Source: Bacilli bacterium (GTDB taxonomy: Bacteria; Bacillota_I; Bacilli_A; Izemoplasmatales; Hujiaoplasmataceae). From it: a DNA stretch of 45,349 bases. The stretch spans positions 1 through 45,349 of the forward strand of contig JAFGQH010000048.1 in assembly GCA_016935815.1 (NCBI GenBank), read 5' to 3'. Below the pieces are notes generated by a model. That model was given only the letters and a program-made list of their open reading frames with translations, did not search any database and was not told the DNA's origin. The position numbers were made by a program, and so were the translations under genes. Below, piece after piece: positions 7,252 through 14,036 of this stretch (positions are counted from its first letter, which is position 1; each line of letters begins with the position of its first letter).

Positions 7252-8192
7252 GATATCACATCCTTTTCCAGAAGAATATAGGAGGACATGACACTACCAG
7301 AAGATATCTCAATGACTCTTCCGCCACGGTCCAAATTTCCATATGCACTATATCCTGTAATCTGTCCATATGCCAACAAAACATCATCCATCACCAAGGA
7401 AAAATCATTCAAATGATCGTGCCCAACAAATACTCCAGTAGTTCTTTCATATGTAGTAATCGCGTCAAACATTCCGGTGTTGACTCCCTGTGGGCAAACT
7501 TTCTCGAGGAAAAATCCCTCATAACCTGTAGCGTCAATGTATTCTCTTAAAGGAATGTGGAAAAACATAATGGAATCTGTAGTATCAGAGGATACATGCG
7601 AAACATACCAATCCACTTGGGACTCCTTGAGATAATCGTATTCCCCTTCTTCATCCGTATAGTTCTCACGTTCCGCGTGAGAATCGAGTAAATATATCGA
7701 ATAGAACGGGATCCCGTCCTGTGTAAACACAATCCGGAAATTCCCATATCCGCCTTGGTCCATTTCTGGACCCACCTTGAAATACAGATATTCCGTATCC
7801 TGAAGTTTCCTCAGATAATCGGTATAATCGCTGTAATCTGTCTCATGATTACCAAACACGAATGTCCAAGGTGTTTCCAACCTCTCCATGAAACGGACCA
7901 GTTTACCGAATAACGCCGGACCAAATGGAGACAAAACCATGTCTCCGGATATCACAATAAGATCGAAATCATCGCTTTGTACTAAAGTCTGGATTTCGTC
8001 TAAGGTTTTGCGATCAAAAGCGTCCACTCCATACGTGAGATGGATATCTGTCAACTGCAGTATTTTCAATGTGTCGTGTTGCATTTCCAATGTAATCGGT
8101 TCATCGTCCGTATAGACAGTAACCGAATCTTGACCACAAGAAATCAAGTTCAACATGAATATCAGCAGAAACACTAAAAGCAATTTTTTCAT
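7248..8192 (-). CDS. Secreted calcineurin-like metallophosphoesterase lipoprotein
   Basis: 314 residues. The signal ends in LISC (Cys about 19), so the enzyme should be tethered outside. All metal-ligand motifs of the calcineurin-like family are present in order: DIH (LQLTDIHLTYG), GDM (VISGDMV), GNHE (VFGNHETD), a His in MFFHIPL and GHDH (FVGHDHLND). The pattern resembles the Dcr2/purple-acid-type extracellular phosphoesterases; the substrate (phosphomonoester or phosphodiester) cannot be told. AAAGGAG lies upstream of ATG 8192. It is first in an operon with three membrane proteins and is preceded by a 240-base leader holding an upstream ORF and hairpins. Confidence 0.88.
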   Translation of the reverse strand: MKKLLLVFLLIFMLNLISCGQDSVTVYTDDEPITLEMQHDTLKILQLTDIHLTYGVDAFDRKTLDEIQTLVQSDDFDLIVISGDMVLSPFGPALFGKLVRFMERLETPWTFVFGNHETDYSDYTDYLRKLQDTEYLYFKVGPEMDQGGYGNFRIVFTQDGIPFYSIYLLDSHAERENYTDEEGEYDYLKESQVDWYVSHVSSDTTDSIMFFHIPLREYIDATGYEGFFLEKVCPQGVNTGMFDAITTYERTTGVFVGHDHLNDFSLVMDDVLLAYGQITGYSAYGNLDRGGRVIEISSGSVMSSYILLEKDVIS

Positions 8193-8327
8193 CGTTTCAC
8201 TTCTCCTTTGTAATTTTCATCAATATACTAGATTTACCAATATAAAAAGAAAATATATCTGTTTCGGTTTTCCAACCGAATCTCATCTGTCAGACCTGGC
8301 TTCCCGCACCGATTCGCTTGGCAAATG
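8193..8327 (-). promoter_or_regulatory. Structured 5' leader of the phosphoesterase operon
   Basis: On the minus strand, after the upstream ORF, three hairpins can be drawn by eye: GCTTG-8-CAAGC (8315-8332), CGAATC pairing with GATTCG around 29 bases (8277-8318 region), and CGGTT-GGAA-AACCG (8266-8279). The second loop contains GGTGCGGGAAGCCAGGTCTG, which hinted at cobalamin or SRP RNA, but the full consensus of neither is present. Only the phosphoesterase's own ribosome-binding site follows. Regulatory function is a guess. Confidence 0.3.
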
Positions 8328-8417
8328 TCAAGCTATCTCTTCTCCTTCAAAATTCCAGAACCAAGTGTGTACAAAGATGGTCAATATCAGAAAGAATATG
8401 TCCAGTGGGTTTATCAT
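8328..8417 (-). CDS. 29-residue hydrophobic upstream ORF
   Basis: An ATG at 8417 opens a 29-codon frame ending in TGA (8328-8330), about 15 bases after the predicted transcription start. It reads MINPLDIFFLILTIFVHTW and ends with an acidic tail (FEGEEIA). It would be one membrane helix with a Trp-rich edge. The ribosome-binding site is weak (AGAAG). It could be a leader peptide, a small membrane protein or chance; its stop codon lies inside the first leader hairpin. Confidence 0.35.
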   Translation of the reverse strand: MINPLDIFFLILTIFVHTWFWNFEGEEIA

Positions 8418-8438
8418 TGCAATCAACTTCTGAACAAT

Positions 8439-8447
8439 ATTATAACA
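8439..8447 (-). promoter_or_regulatory. Extended -10 promoter of the phosphoesterase operon leader
   Basis: The minus strand reads TGTTATAAT (TGn-TATAAT). The -35 region is poor. The predicted start near 8432 gives a leader of about 240 bases. Confidence 0.5.
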
Positions 8448-8482
8448 TTATCAAGAGGGGAATTCACCACCCTTGCATAAAA

Positions 8483-8507
8483 TAAAAAAAGCCGAAATCG
8501 GCTTTTT
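8483..8507 (-). terminator. Intrinsic terminator of the cold-shock gene
   Basis: Minus strand: AAAAAGCCGA-TTTC-GGCTTTTTTT, a GC-rich stem with a long T run immediately after the csp stop codon. Confidence 0.85.
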
Positions 8508-8514
8508 CGTTCGA

Positions 8515-8715
8515 TTATTGCATAGCTACAATGTTCGAAGCCTGAGGACCCTTAGGACCTTCAGTAATTTCGAAGCTTACTGCTTCTCCCTCTGTTAGAG
8601 TCTTGTATCCATCTTTTTGAATTTGAGAGAAATGTGCAAAAATGTCTTTCCCGTTTTCAGCAGTGATGAACCCATACCCTTTTTCAGAGTTGAACCATTT
8701 GACTTTACCAGTCAT
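8515..8715 (-). CDS. cspA: Cold-shock protein (CspA family)
   Basis: 66 residues, a single OB-fold cold-shock domain. It has the RNA-binding motifs KGYGFI (RNP1) and DIFAHF (RNP2), a MTGKVKWFN start and a GPQASNI end. It should act as an RNA chaperone that melts secondary structure. AAGGAGG stands before ATG 8715. The mRNA has a 100-base 5' leader in which GTTACCTC (8770-8777 on the minus strand) is an exact complement of GAGGTAAC overlapping the ribosome-binding site, so translation may be controlled by RNA folding. Single-gene transcript. Confidence 0.95.
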   Translation of the reverse strand: MTGKVKWFNSEKGYGFITAENGKDIFAHFSQIQKDGYKTLTEGEAVSFEITEGPKGPQASNIVAMQ

Positions 8716-8719
8716 GTTC

Positions 8720-8787
8720 GTTACCTCCTTATTGATTTTTGACTTCTTACAAACTGTTTAACAATAATTGAGGTAACTCTGTTAACC
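8720..8787 (-). promoter_or_regulatory. Possible RNA switch over the csp ribosome-binding site
   Basis: In the csp mRNA, GAGGTAAC (8727-8720, covering the Shine-Dalgarno) can pair over eight bases with GTTACCTC (8777-8770). The same GTTACC can instead pair with the adjacent upstream GGTTAAC (8787-8781) in a local hairpin with one bulged base and an AGA loop. The two structures exclude one another, as in thermosensing csp leaders. Confidence 0.5.
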
Positions 8788-8821
8788 TAATTTTATTTCA
8801 CATTTATATAGCGTCACATTT

Positions 8822-8849
8822 ATAATACACTATTTCTGGCGAAATGCAA
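8822..8849 (-). promoter_or_regulatory. Promoter of the cold-shock gene
   Basis: Minus strand TTGCAT (8849-8844), 16 bases, TATTAT (8827-8822). It implies a 5' leader of about 100 bases. Confidence 0.55.
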
Positions 8850-8879
8850 GTGTTTTTGTTTTATATTATTGAAAAAACC

Positions 8880-9575
8880 TTATCGAACAAAGGTAATTGT
8901 CTCAAGATTACTTAATTCTTCATTATATTTGTAATTATCTTCATGAAAATTTTTGATTTTTTCAATTGACTCGATCTTATTTAAGATCATGTATTGTAAC
9001 ATTTTTCCTCTAGCCATTTTCGAATAAGTCGCTTGATTAATATACTTACCATTCTTATTTTCGAGGAATTGAATCGTAATCATTGGGACTGATAGCATGG
9101 AAGAAAACTCTTTACTGGCAAGATTAATTACTAATTCATCTTTAAATTCCGAATCTAATTCCCAATAGTCATATAGATTCAATTCTATATCCGATTTCAT
9201 ATCCAACCGATATGGTTTCATTAACGTCCCAGGATTCAATATGCCATGAAGAGCGTCTAAGATTCTTATATGCTTTGAGATATAATTCCATTCTTCTTGC
9301 AAGTAAGTCTTGATGGTCAGTTGCTTGTATACCAACCCGTTGAAACTCGGAAATGCATGACCAGATTCATTTGATTCATAATTATAATACATTTCATATG
9401 TTTGGTTGAGTACATTTCCTTTGATTGATAAAGCCTTTCCTAACTGACCGATCTTTAGTTTTTGCATTTTGCGTACTAATTTTAGAGTCATTTTATCATA
9501 TTTGATTGCCGTAGATTGCAAATAATCACTTCGCACGATGTTCATTGTTTTGCTAGGAGATAGAATAATCTTCAT
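8880..9575 (-). CDS. yaaA: YaaA family protein (peroxide stress, DUF328)
   Basis: 231 residues, slightly short for the family (about 240-260). Diagnostic motifs are the N-terminal IILSPSKTM, LNQTYEMYYNY with FNGLVYKQL in the middle (about 62-90), and LHGILNPGTLMKPYRLDM (about 112-130) followed by LYDYW. YaaA proteins protect against hydrogen peroxide in E. coli, apparently by lowering free iron and DNA damage, and bind DNA in vitro. The gene's own ribosome-binding site is modest. A 23-codon ORF with a better site overlaps its first codons and may couple translation. Confidence 0.85.
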   Translation of the reverse strand: MKIILSPSKTMNIVRSDYLQSTAIKYDKMTLKLVRKMQKLKIGQLGKALSIKGNVLNQTYEMYYNYESNESGHAFPSFNGLVYKQLTIKTYLQEEWNYISKHIRILDALHGILNPGTLMKPYRLDMKSDIELNLYDYWELDSEFKDELVINLASKEFSSMLSVPMITIQFLENKNGKYINQATYSKMARGKMLQYMILNKIESIEKIKNFHEDNYKYNEELSNLETITFVR

Positions 9576-9624
9576 AGGCTCTTAATTTCCTTTCATTTGA
9601 AAGCACTATCCATAATCGATTCAT
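9553..9624 (-). CDS. 23-residue upstream ORF overlapping the yaaA start
   Basis: ATG 9624 has AAGGAG six bases upstream and runs to TAG 9553-9555, about 22 bases into yaaA in another frame. The peptide starts MNRLWIVLSNERKLRAYED. Ribosomes finishing it would stop close to the yaaA start. The ATG lies in the stem and the AAGGAG in the loop of a strong hairpin (9611-9651), so access may be regulated. Confidence 0.4.
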   Translation of the reverse strand: MNRLWIVLSNERKLRAYEDYSIS

Positions 9625-9651
9625 GCCATACTCCTTGCATGTTCGATTATG
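9611..9651 (-). promoter_or_regulatory. Strong inverted repeat in the yaaA leader
   Basis: CATAATCGA / TCGATTATG (nine pairs) encloses CATGC / GCATG (five pairs) with a ten-base loop carrying AAGGAG on the minus strand. No T run follows, so it is not a terminator. It may be an RNA hairpin controlling the upstream ORF or a protein-binding palindrome. Confidence 0.5.
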
Positions 9652-9683
9652 TCACAAACTCATTAACAAAATCTCATACTGAT

Positions 9684-9712
9684 AAAAAATGCCGAATCCA
9701 AATGGAATCGAC
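9684..9712 (-). terminator. Intrinsic terminator after the 136-residue gene
   Basis: Minus strand GTCGATTCC-ATTT-GGATTCGGC with one mismatch and one G-U pair, followed by ATTTTTT. Confidence 0.65.
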
Positions 9713-9741
9713 ATCTTGTTTACATTTTCTGTTGAATCCAA

Positions 9742-10152
9742 TCAAGCTTCCAAGTCAAGTGAATTGATGTTCTTGATTTCCTTGCGGAAGAAATCCATAG
9801 CTTTTCTAAGGTTGACTTTATGATATGGATATACTTTGTCATAATTGGCGGTGATAATTTGATTGATATTTTGCCAATGCTGATATCCTGCTTTTTTCAA
9901 GTCTTTGTGTTTATTGCTAAGGATGAAATGAATAAATTCTCTACCTTTATAGCGATGATTTTTTCTTTTTTTGCGACCATAATCCTCTAGGAGCATTTTC
10001 AAATCTTTCGCAGCACCTACAAGGTCATCCATTTCATACTTTTCTTCCATGGAATATACGGTGATTCTGCCGCTATCCAAGGTTGATTTCTTTTTCTTTG
10101 GTGTTGCTGGCTCTTTTTTGAACCATCCTTTTACTGTATCAAAGAATGCCAT
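9742..10152 (-). CDS. Hypothetical basic protein
   Basis: 136 residues, very rich in Lys and aromatic residues. It starts MAFFDTVKGWFKKEPATPKK, an amphipathic helix and a Lys-rich linker. A helical core follows (MDDLVGAAKDLKMLLEDYG, HWQNINQIITANYDKVYP, LRKAMDFFRKEIKNI). No signal peptide or membrane helix. The high positive charge suggests contact with nucleic acid or membrane lipid, but I do not recognise a family. GGAAGGA lies upstream of ATG 10152 and a consensus-like promoter precedes it, so it is a single-gene unit. Confidence 0.65.
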   Translation of the reverse strand: MAFFDTVKGWFKKEPATPKKKKSTLDSGRITVYSMEEKYEMDDLVGAAKDLKMLLEDYGRKKRKNHRYKGREFIHFILSNKHKDLKKAGYQHWQNINQIITANYDKVYPYHKVNLRKAMDFFRKEIKNINSLDLEA

Positions 10153-10193
10153 TTTGATGTAATCCTTCCTAAATCAATTTTACTTCTATTACT

Positions 10194-10222
10194 ATGATAT
10201 TACTTGAGGTCATTTTTTTCAA
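10194..10222 (-). promoter_or_regulatory. Promoter of the 136-residue gene
   Basis: Minus strand TTGAAA (10222-10217), 17 bases, TATCAT (10199-10194). Confidence 0.6.
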
Positions 10223-10267
10223 GAAAAATCGGAATTTGATATAATTTTAATGGGTAAATGCAATAGA

Positions 10268-10945
10268 TCATTCTGATATGCTGATGATTTCATATGGCAT
10301 AAGGATTTTTTTAGAATGAAATCCAAGTTTATGATATCCCGATAAAATGACGAATGGAATGTATTCTTTTTGATTTTTTAGAGACAAATCCTCCGCGTAT
10401 TTTCTACATTGAATGATTGGATTCTCGAAACGTTCCAGTTTTTTATAAGTCTTGCGGCCATATTTACGAGTCTTTCTGCCTTGGATTGTCCAGTAATCGC
10501 TGTTTTCTTTTCCTTCGATTTTGCCAAACAAATCCATATAGAGGAAGCAATAGTTTTTATCTTTCCGACTCGCACTGATCGTTTGGCGATGAAAATCGAT
10601 TTCGATGTCTTTGATATCGGGAAGTTGATTGATTCTATCATATACATTGTGGATATCTAAAATACCATTGAAAAGTGCTTCAAATACATTCACTTTGTAA
10701 ACGAGATAAAATCTCGATTGAAAATATGCAATCGATTGTACAATGATATAAAGCAAGGCTCCAATCATGGCTAGGATCAAAATCGTTTTGAATACTCGAA
10801 CAACGATCATTATGGAATCAAAAATATTTGGATCGACATCTCTATATAGCAGTAAAATGCGGTTCAAAGCTCCTAAGAATAATGTTATGACAAACCAAAT
10901 GACGATTCCTTTGAGTAAAAATGCATATTTGCTTCTTGTATTCAT
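10268..10945 (-). CDS. Membrane-anchored hypothetical protein
   Basis: 225 residues. Two membrane helices (about 10-34 and 48-74) are followed by a soluble basic domain of about 140 residues. Segments include IEIDFHRQTISASRKDKNYCF, YWTIQGRKTRKYGRKTYKK and PFVILSGYHKLGF. The soluble part has an alpha/beta pattern that might recall nuclease-like domains, but no catalytic signature can be named. A GGGGTG site precedes ATG 10945 and an extended -10 (TGTTATAAT, minus, 10965-10973) lies about 20 bases further up. Function unknown. Confidence 0.65.
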   Translation of the reverse strand: MNTRSKYAFLLKGIVIWFVITLFLGALNRILLLYRDVDPNIFDSIMIVVRVFKTILILAMIGALLYIIVQSIAYFQSRFYLVYKVNVFEALFNGILDIHNVYDRINQLPDIKDIEIDFHRQTISASRKDKNYCFLYMDLFGKIEGKENSDYWTIQGRKTRKYGRKTYKKLERFENPIIQCRKYAEDLSLKNQKEYIPFVILSGYHKLGFHSKKILMPYEIISISE

Positions 10946-10964
10946 TTACTTCACCCCACCTGAT

Positions 10965-10973
10965 ATTATAACA
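10965..10973 (-). promoter_or_regulatory. Extended -10 promoter of the 225-residue membrane protein gene
   Basis: Minus strand TGTTATAAT (TGn-TATAAT), about 20 bases before the start codon. Confidence 0.5.
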
Positions 10974-11022
10974 CAATGATAATAAGAGCGGAAAAGCATT
11001 TTGGAAATTTATTTTTACCAAC

Positions 11023-11044
11023 AAAAAAGAAGGTTTTTACCTTC
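11023..11044 (-). terminator. Intrinsic terminator of the rsgA-like gene
   Basis: Minus strand GAAGG-TAAAAA-CCTTC followed by TTTTTT. The stop codon lies in the hairpin. Confidence 0.7.
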
Positions 11045-11978
11045 CTTTTCTTAGTTTTTTTTCCAACATTCGTAATCGTTGTTTTTCTCTTGATTGGTTG
11101 AATCGATTTAATCTGACAGCTTTCCGATATTGATTGTATCTTTCCTCATCCAGCGTTCCATCAATCAAACTTTTTTGAACCATACAACCCGGTTCTACCG
11201 TGTGAGTACAATCATTGAACATACATCCTTCGCTAAGTGCTTGAATGTCTTCAAAATTCTGCTCGTCTACAAAATAGGATGAGACAATTCTTATCCCCGG
11301 AGTATCAATGACGCTTCCCCCGCTCTCCAGTCGAATCAATTCTCGATTGACCGTTGTGTGTCTCCCTTGAGCATCTTTCAAACGAATTGATTTTGTTTCG
11401 AGATACTGTTCTCCTATCAATTCGTTTATGAGAGTTGACTTTCCAACACCACTACTACCGATAAATACGGTTGTTTTGTTACCAACAATTTGACGTAACC
11501 GATTGATATCAGATTCTTCAAATGCAGATATTGAAAGAATTTCGTGATCGGTTACACCTTGTACTTGCGAAATATAGTTCTCAATATCAAAGCATAAATC
11601 ACTCTTTGTTAACAGAATGATCACTTGATATTGATCGCCATAGGTAATAGACAGGAAATTTCGGAGTTTTCTAAGATTGAAATCTTCATTTAAAGACATG
11701 CAAATAAATACAATATCTATGTTAACAGCAAGGATTTGTTGTTCCATCACTGTACCGACATCTTGTCTTGACAATACGGAAGTTCTTTCCTTGATTTGCT
11801 CAATGATTCCGAAATCAACACCTGCTAGATGGAATGACACAAAATCTCCCACCTGCGGATAATCGCTTTTCAAGTAGTTGATGTACTGGAAGCGACCACT
11901 CACTTCCATAAATATCTTATCCGATTCATATTCAACCAGATATCGCTCTCTATAAACGGCAATTACCTGGCCCTCCAT
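11037..11978 (-). CDS. rsgA: RsgA/YloQ-family circularly permuted ribosome GTPase
   Basis: About 313 residues from ATG 11978 (MEGQVIAVYRER). An OB-fold domain comes first. The permuted GTPase domain follows with G4 LTKSD, G1 GSSGVGKSTL, a TTV switch segment and G3 DTPGI. The C-terminal zinc knuckle is CMFNDCTHTVEPGC. RsgA checks and matures the 30S subunit. The start is uncertain: ATG 11978 lacks a good ribosome-binding site, while AAAGGGGAG suits initiation at ATA 12002 or nearby, giving eight more residues. The further upstream frame to 12056 crosses the terminator and is not credible. Expression is probably controlled by a leader peptide and attenuator. It could be a second, inducible RsgA paralogue rather than the housekeeping copy. 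Confidence 0.88.
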   Translation of the reverse strand: MEGQVIAVYRERYLVEYESDKIFMEVSGRFQYINYLKSDYPQVGDFVSFHLAGVDFGIIEQIKERTSVLSRQDVGTVMEQQILAVNIDIVFICMSLNEDFNLRKLRNFLSITYGDQYQVIILLTKSDLCFDIENYISQVQGVTDHEILSISAFEESDINRLRQIVGNKTTVFIGSSGVGKSTLINELIGEQYLETKSIRLKDAQGRHTTVNRELIRLESGGSVIDTPGIRIVSSYFVDEQNFEDIQALSEGCMFNDCTHTVEPGCMVQKSLIDGTLDEERYNQYRKAVRLNRFNQSREKQRLRMLEKKLRKGR

Positions 11979-12025
11979 AAGAGAATTCTCTTGTTTGCTT
12001 ATTTTGGATCTCCCCTTTCTTGTTT

Positions 12026-12035
12026 GATACATCAA
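12026..12035 (-). promoter_or_regulatory. Segment complementary to the leader ORF, downstream of the rsgA attenuator
   Basis: Minus strand TTGATGTATC is exactly complementary over ten bases to GATACATCAA inside the leader ORF (12104-12095). A related TGATGTAT lies over the leader's start region (about 12142-12149). Competing pairings among these three copies could couple leader translation to access to the rsgA start region. Confidence 0.4.
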
Positions 12036-12040
12036 GCAAA

Positions 12041-12067
12041 CAAAAAGGGACCACAAACAGGTCCCTT
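12041..12067 (-). terminator. Intrinsic terminator (attenuator) between leader peptide and rsgA
   Basis: Minus strand AAGGGACC-TGTTTGT-GGTCCC-TTTTTG: an eight-pair GC-rich stem with a T run. It lies 17 bases past the leader stop and before rsgA, with no new promoter visible after it. Confidence 0.85.
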
Positions 12068-12083
12068 GAAAATGCGATAAGGC

Positions 12084-12143
12084 TTATTTGCAGATTGATG
12101 TATCGTGATATTTTGTTTTATTAAGTATTGTATTATCCAACAT
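12084..12143 (-). CDS. 19-residue leader peptide of the rsgA attenuator
   Basis: ATG 12143 follows AAAGGAG with eight-base spacing and opens a 20-codon frame ending in TAA: MLDNTILNKTKYHDTSICK. The ribosome-binding site is stronger than that of rsgA. The frame sits between a near-consensus promoter and an intrinsic terminator, the standard layout of ribosome-dependent attenuators that respond to stalled translation. The peptide itself probably has no function beyond being translated. Confidence 0.6.
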   Translation of the reverse strand: MLDNTILNKTKYHDTSICK

Positions 12144-12176
12144 ATACATCACTCCTTTGGTTTTGTTTCTAATCTA

Positions 12177-12205
12177 ATGATACTCTAAAATTATTTATTT
12201 GTCAA
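12177..12205 (-). promoter_or_regulatory. Promoter of the rsgA leader
   Basis: Minus strand TTGACA (12205-12200, perfect -35), 17 bases, TATCAT (12182-12177). The predicted start near 12170 gives about 130 bases of RNA up to the attenuator. Confidence 0.7.
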
Positions 12206-12227
12206 TTAAAAACCGCTCGGATTGGCT

Positions 12228-13010
12228 CTAATGCTTGGCGTTTGGCAATGTTCTTATCACATGTTCTTTCAAGGTTTCATCACAGCATACGATCATATGC
12301 TCATCATTCAATTTGTATGGCTTGCCAAACTGATTAATAATGACACCTCCCGCTTCTTGCACAAGCAGGATACCCGGTGCGATGTCCCAATAGTTCGTAA
12401 CGTCGGTATAAAGCATCGCAAATGAACCTTCTGCCATCGCTGCCATCTCATAGCCCATCGTGCCTAACACACGAATCTTGATATCGTTTTGATAAGCAAA
12501 ATCGATAAAATGGCGGAAGAGATATTTGTCCTTTGTCGTTTGATGGGAAAGTCCTACCATCGACATTAGACGATTTGGTTGACCTTCATCATTGAATACA
12601 GAGATGCGTTCTCCGTTTAGATAAGCTCCTTCTCCTTTAATTGCATAAAAAGTCTTGTGTACTCTTGGAGCATGAATATAGGAAAGAACAATTTCGCCTT
12701 TATCATATAAGGCAATTTGAGACACAAACATATCCAAATGATGTGCATAGTTGCTGGTTCCATCAATAGGATCAATCAACCAGGTCCGATCCCCTAATTC
12801 TGTATCGCGATTGAATTCCTCACTGTGAAAATGATCATTAGGAAACTGCTTCAAAACAGCATCAATGATACCTTTTTCCATAAACAAATCCGAGGATGTA
12901 ACAATTTCGTTTCGTTTCTTGTAGGAGATCTCTTTTTCCTGGTCTTCGGTTTTTTGAAATAAAACTGGAACGATCTCCTGTAATAATTCAAGTTCCTTTT
13001 TATAGTTCAT
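12228..13010 (-). CDS. Inositol monophosphatase family (SuhB/CysQ-like) phosphatase
   Basis: 260 residues from ATG 13010 (MNYKKELELL). The longer frame from GTG 13025 contains the AGAGG ribosome-binding site and is rejected. Metal and phosphate motifs of the family are complete: an early Glu in HSEEF, the signature WLIDPIDGTSNYAHH (about 80-94) and the C-terminal YWDIAPGILLVQEAGG (about 205-222). These Mg2+-dependent, Li+-sensitive enzymes dephosphorylate inositol phosphates, fructose bisphosphate, PAP or NADP, and the sequence alone does not decide. Cytoplasmic. Single gene, unrelated to the rsgA unit. Confidence 0.88.
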   Translation of the reverse strand: MNYKKELELLQEIVPVLFQKTEDQEKEISYKKRNEIVTSSDLFMEKGIIDAVLKQFPNDHFHSEEFNRDTELGDRTWLIDPIDGTSNYAHHLDMFVSQIALYDKGEIVLSYIHAPRVHKTFYAIKGEGAYLNGERISVFNDEGQPNRLMSMVGLSHQTTKDKYLFRHFIDFAYQNDIKIRVLGTMGYEMAAMAEGSFAMLYTDVTNYWDIAPGILLVQEAGGVIINQFGKPYKLNDEHMIVCCDETLKEHVIRTLPNAKH

Positions 13011-13072
13011 AAATTTCCTCTTCACATATTGTAATGATTATCAAACCAAGAAATAGTATGATTGATGACAAA

Positions 13073-13951
13073 TTATATCTTCCTCTTTAGGAATTCTCTT
13101 ATAGCACTGATTGTCTCTTCCTGTTGATCATAAAATGGATAATGTCCAGCGTTCTTGACAACATAGAGTTCCGAGTTATGAATCTCCTTACTCATGATCT
13201 CGGACATCTTTGGATCGCAGATATAATCTTTGTCTGAAGTAATGATCAAGACCTGGTTTTCTACCTCATGCATGCGTTCAGACAATTCATAATCACCATA
13301 ATTGTTCGAGGACATGATATGCAAAATATAACCATTGATTTTAACTTGATCGTGATATTTCTTAAACTCGATCAAAGAATCATTGGAAACAGGGAAATAC
13401 TGTGGCAATTTTGCATCCGTCAATTCCTTTATGAAGATATTAAGATTTTCTATATTTTGTTCAACTGCTCCAAATTTTTGTTGGGCTTGGTTCATATTAT
13501 TCAACATCTCATTTCGAACATCAGGACCAAAGTAACCCATGCATTCTTCCTGATATTGCTGTAATCCATTCGTTGATTTAGCACCATTTAAGAGGATGGT
13601 AATGACGGAATCATTCCCAAAATCAACTGCGTGCTGTAAGGCGACGAACGCTCCAAACGAATGGCCTAAGACAGCGTATTTCGTGTATCCCAATTGTTTA
13701 GCAAGTTCATTGATATCTTCTGCCATATTTTTGACAGTCAATGTAGATTCTTCAACCTGTTTTGACAGCCCGTGCCCACGTTGATCGACATATAACAAGC
13801 AAAAATCATCCATCAATGGATCAAACTTATATCCCAGGTCGATATGATCGAGTCCAGGTCCCCCATGTAAAATAAAGATTGGAAATCCTTTACCAACTTT
13901 CACAACATAAAGTTCGGTATCCCTAACTTTTAAAAAGATTGATTTTCTCAT
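13073..13951 (-). CDS. Alpha/beta hydrolase, proline iminopeptidase-like (S33)
   Basis: 292 residues. The oxyanion motif HGGPG (about 29-33), VDQRGHGLS (about 56-64) and the nucleophile elbow GHSFG are typical of family S33 (proline iminopeptidase and related esterases). The acid Asp lies in TSDKDYICD and the catalytic His in NAGHYPFYD near the end. A helical cap (about 130-220) sits between. No signal peptide, so it is cytoplasmic. AGGAG lies upstream of ATG 13951. The precise substrate, peptide or ester, is not clear. Confidence 0.85.
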   Translation of the reverse strand: MRKSIFLKVRDTELYVVKVGKGFPIFILHGGPGLDHIDLGYKFDPLMDDFCLLYVDQRGHGLSKQVEESTLTVKNMAEDINELAKQLGYTKYAVLGHSFGAFVALQHAVDFGNDSVITILLNGAKSTNGLQQYQEECMGYFGPDVRNEMLNNMNQAQQKFGAVEQNIENLNIFIKELTDAKLPQYFPVSNDSLIEFKKYHDQVKINGYILHIMSSNNYGDYELSERMHEVENQVLIITSDKDYICDPKMSEIMSKEIHNSELYVVKNAGHYPFYDQQEETISAIREFLKRKI

Positions 13952-14036
13952 TTTTTTCTCCTAAAGTATTTTTATATTATATTTAACCATAACTTGCATC
14001 GGTATTGATTATAAATCGTTTGTATCCAAATCAGTA

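Noticed and set aside
8277-8318. Possible cobalamin riboswitch or SRP RNA in the phosphoesterase leader
   Set aside because: GGTGC and GGGAAGCC fragments are suggestive, but the B12-box and the SRP apical loop consensus are absent or in the wrong order.
11979-12056. N-terminal extension of the RsgA-like protein
   Set aside because: The extra codons cross the attenuator hairpin and T run and have no ribosome-binding site. RsgA proteins normally begin near the EGQVI segment.
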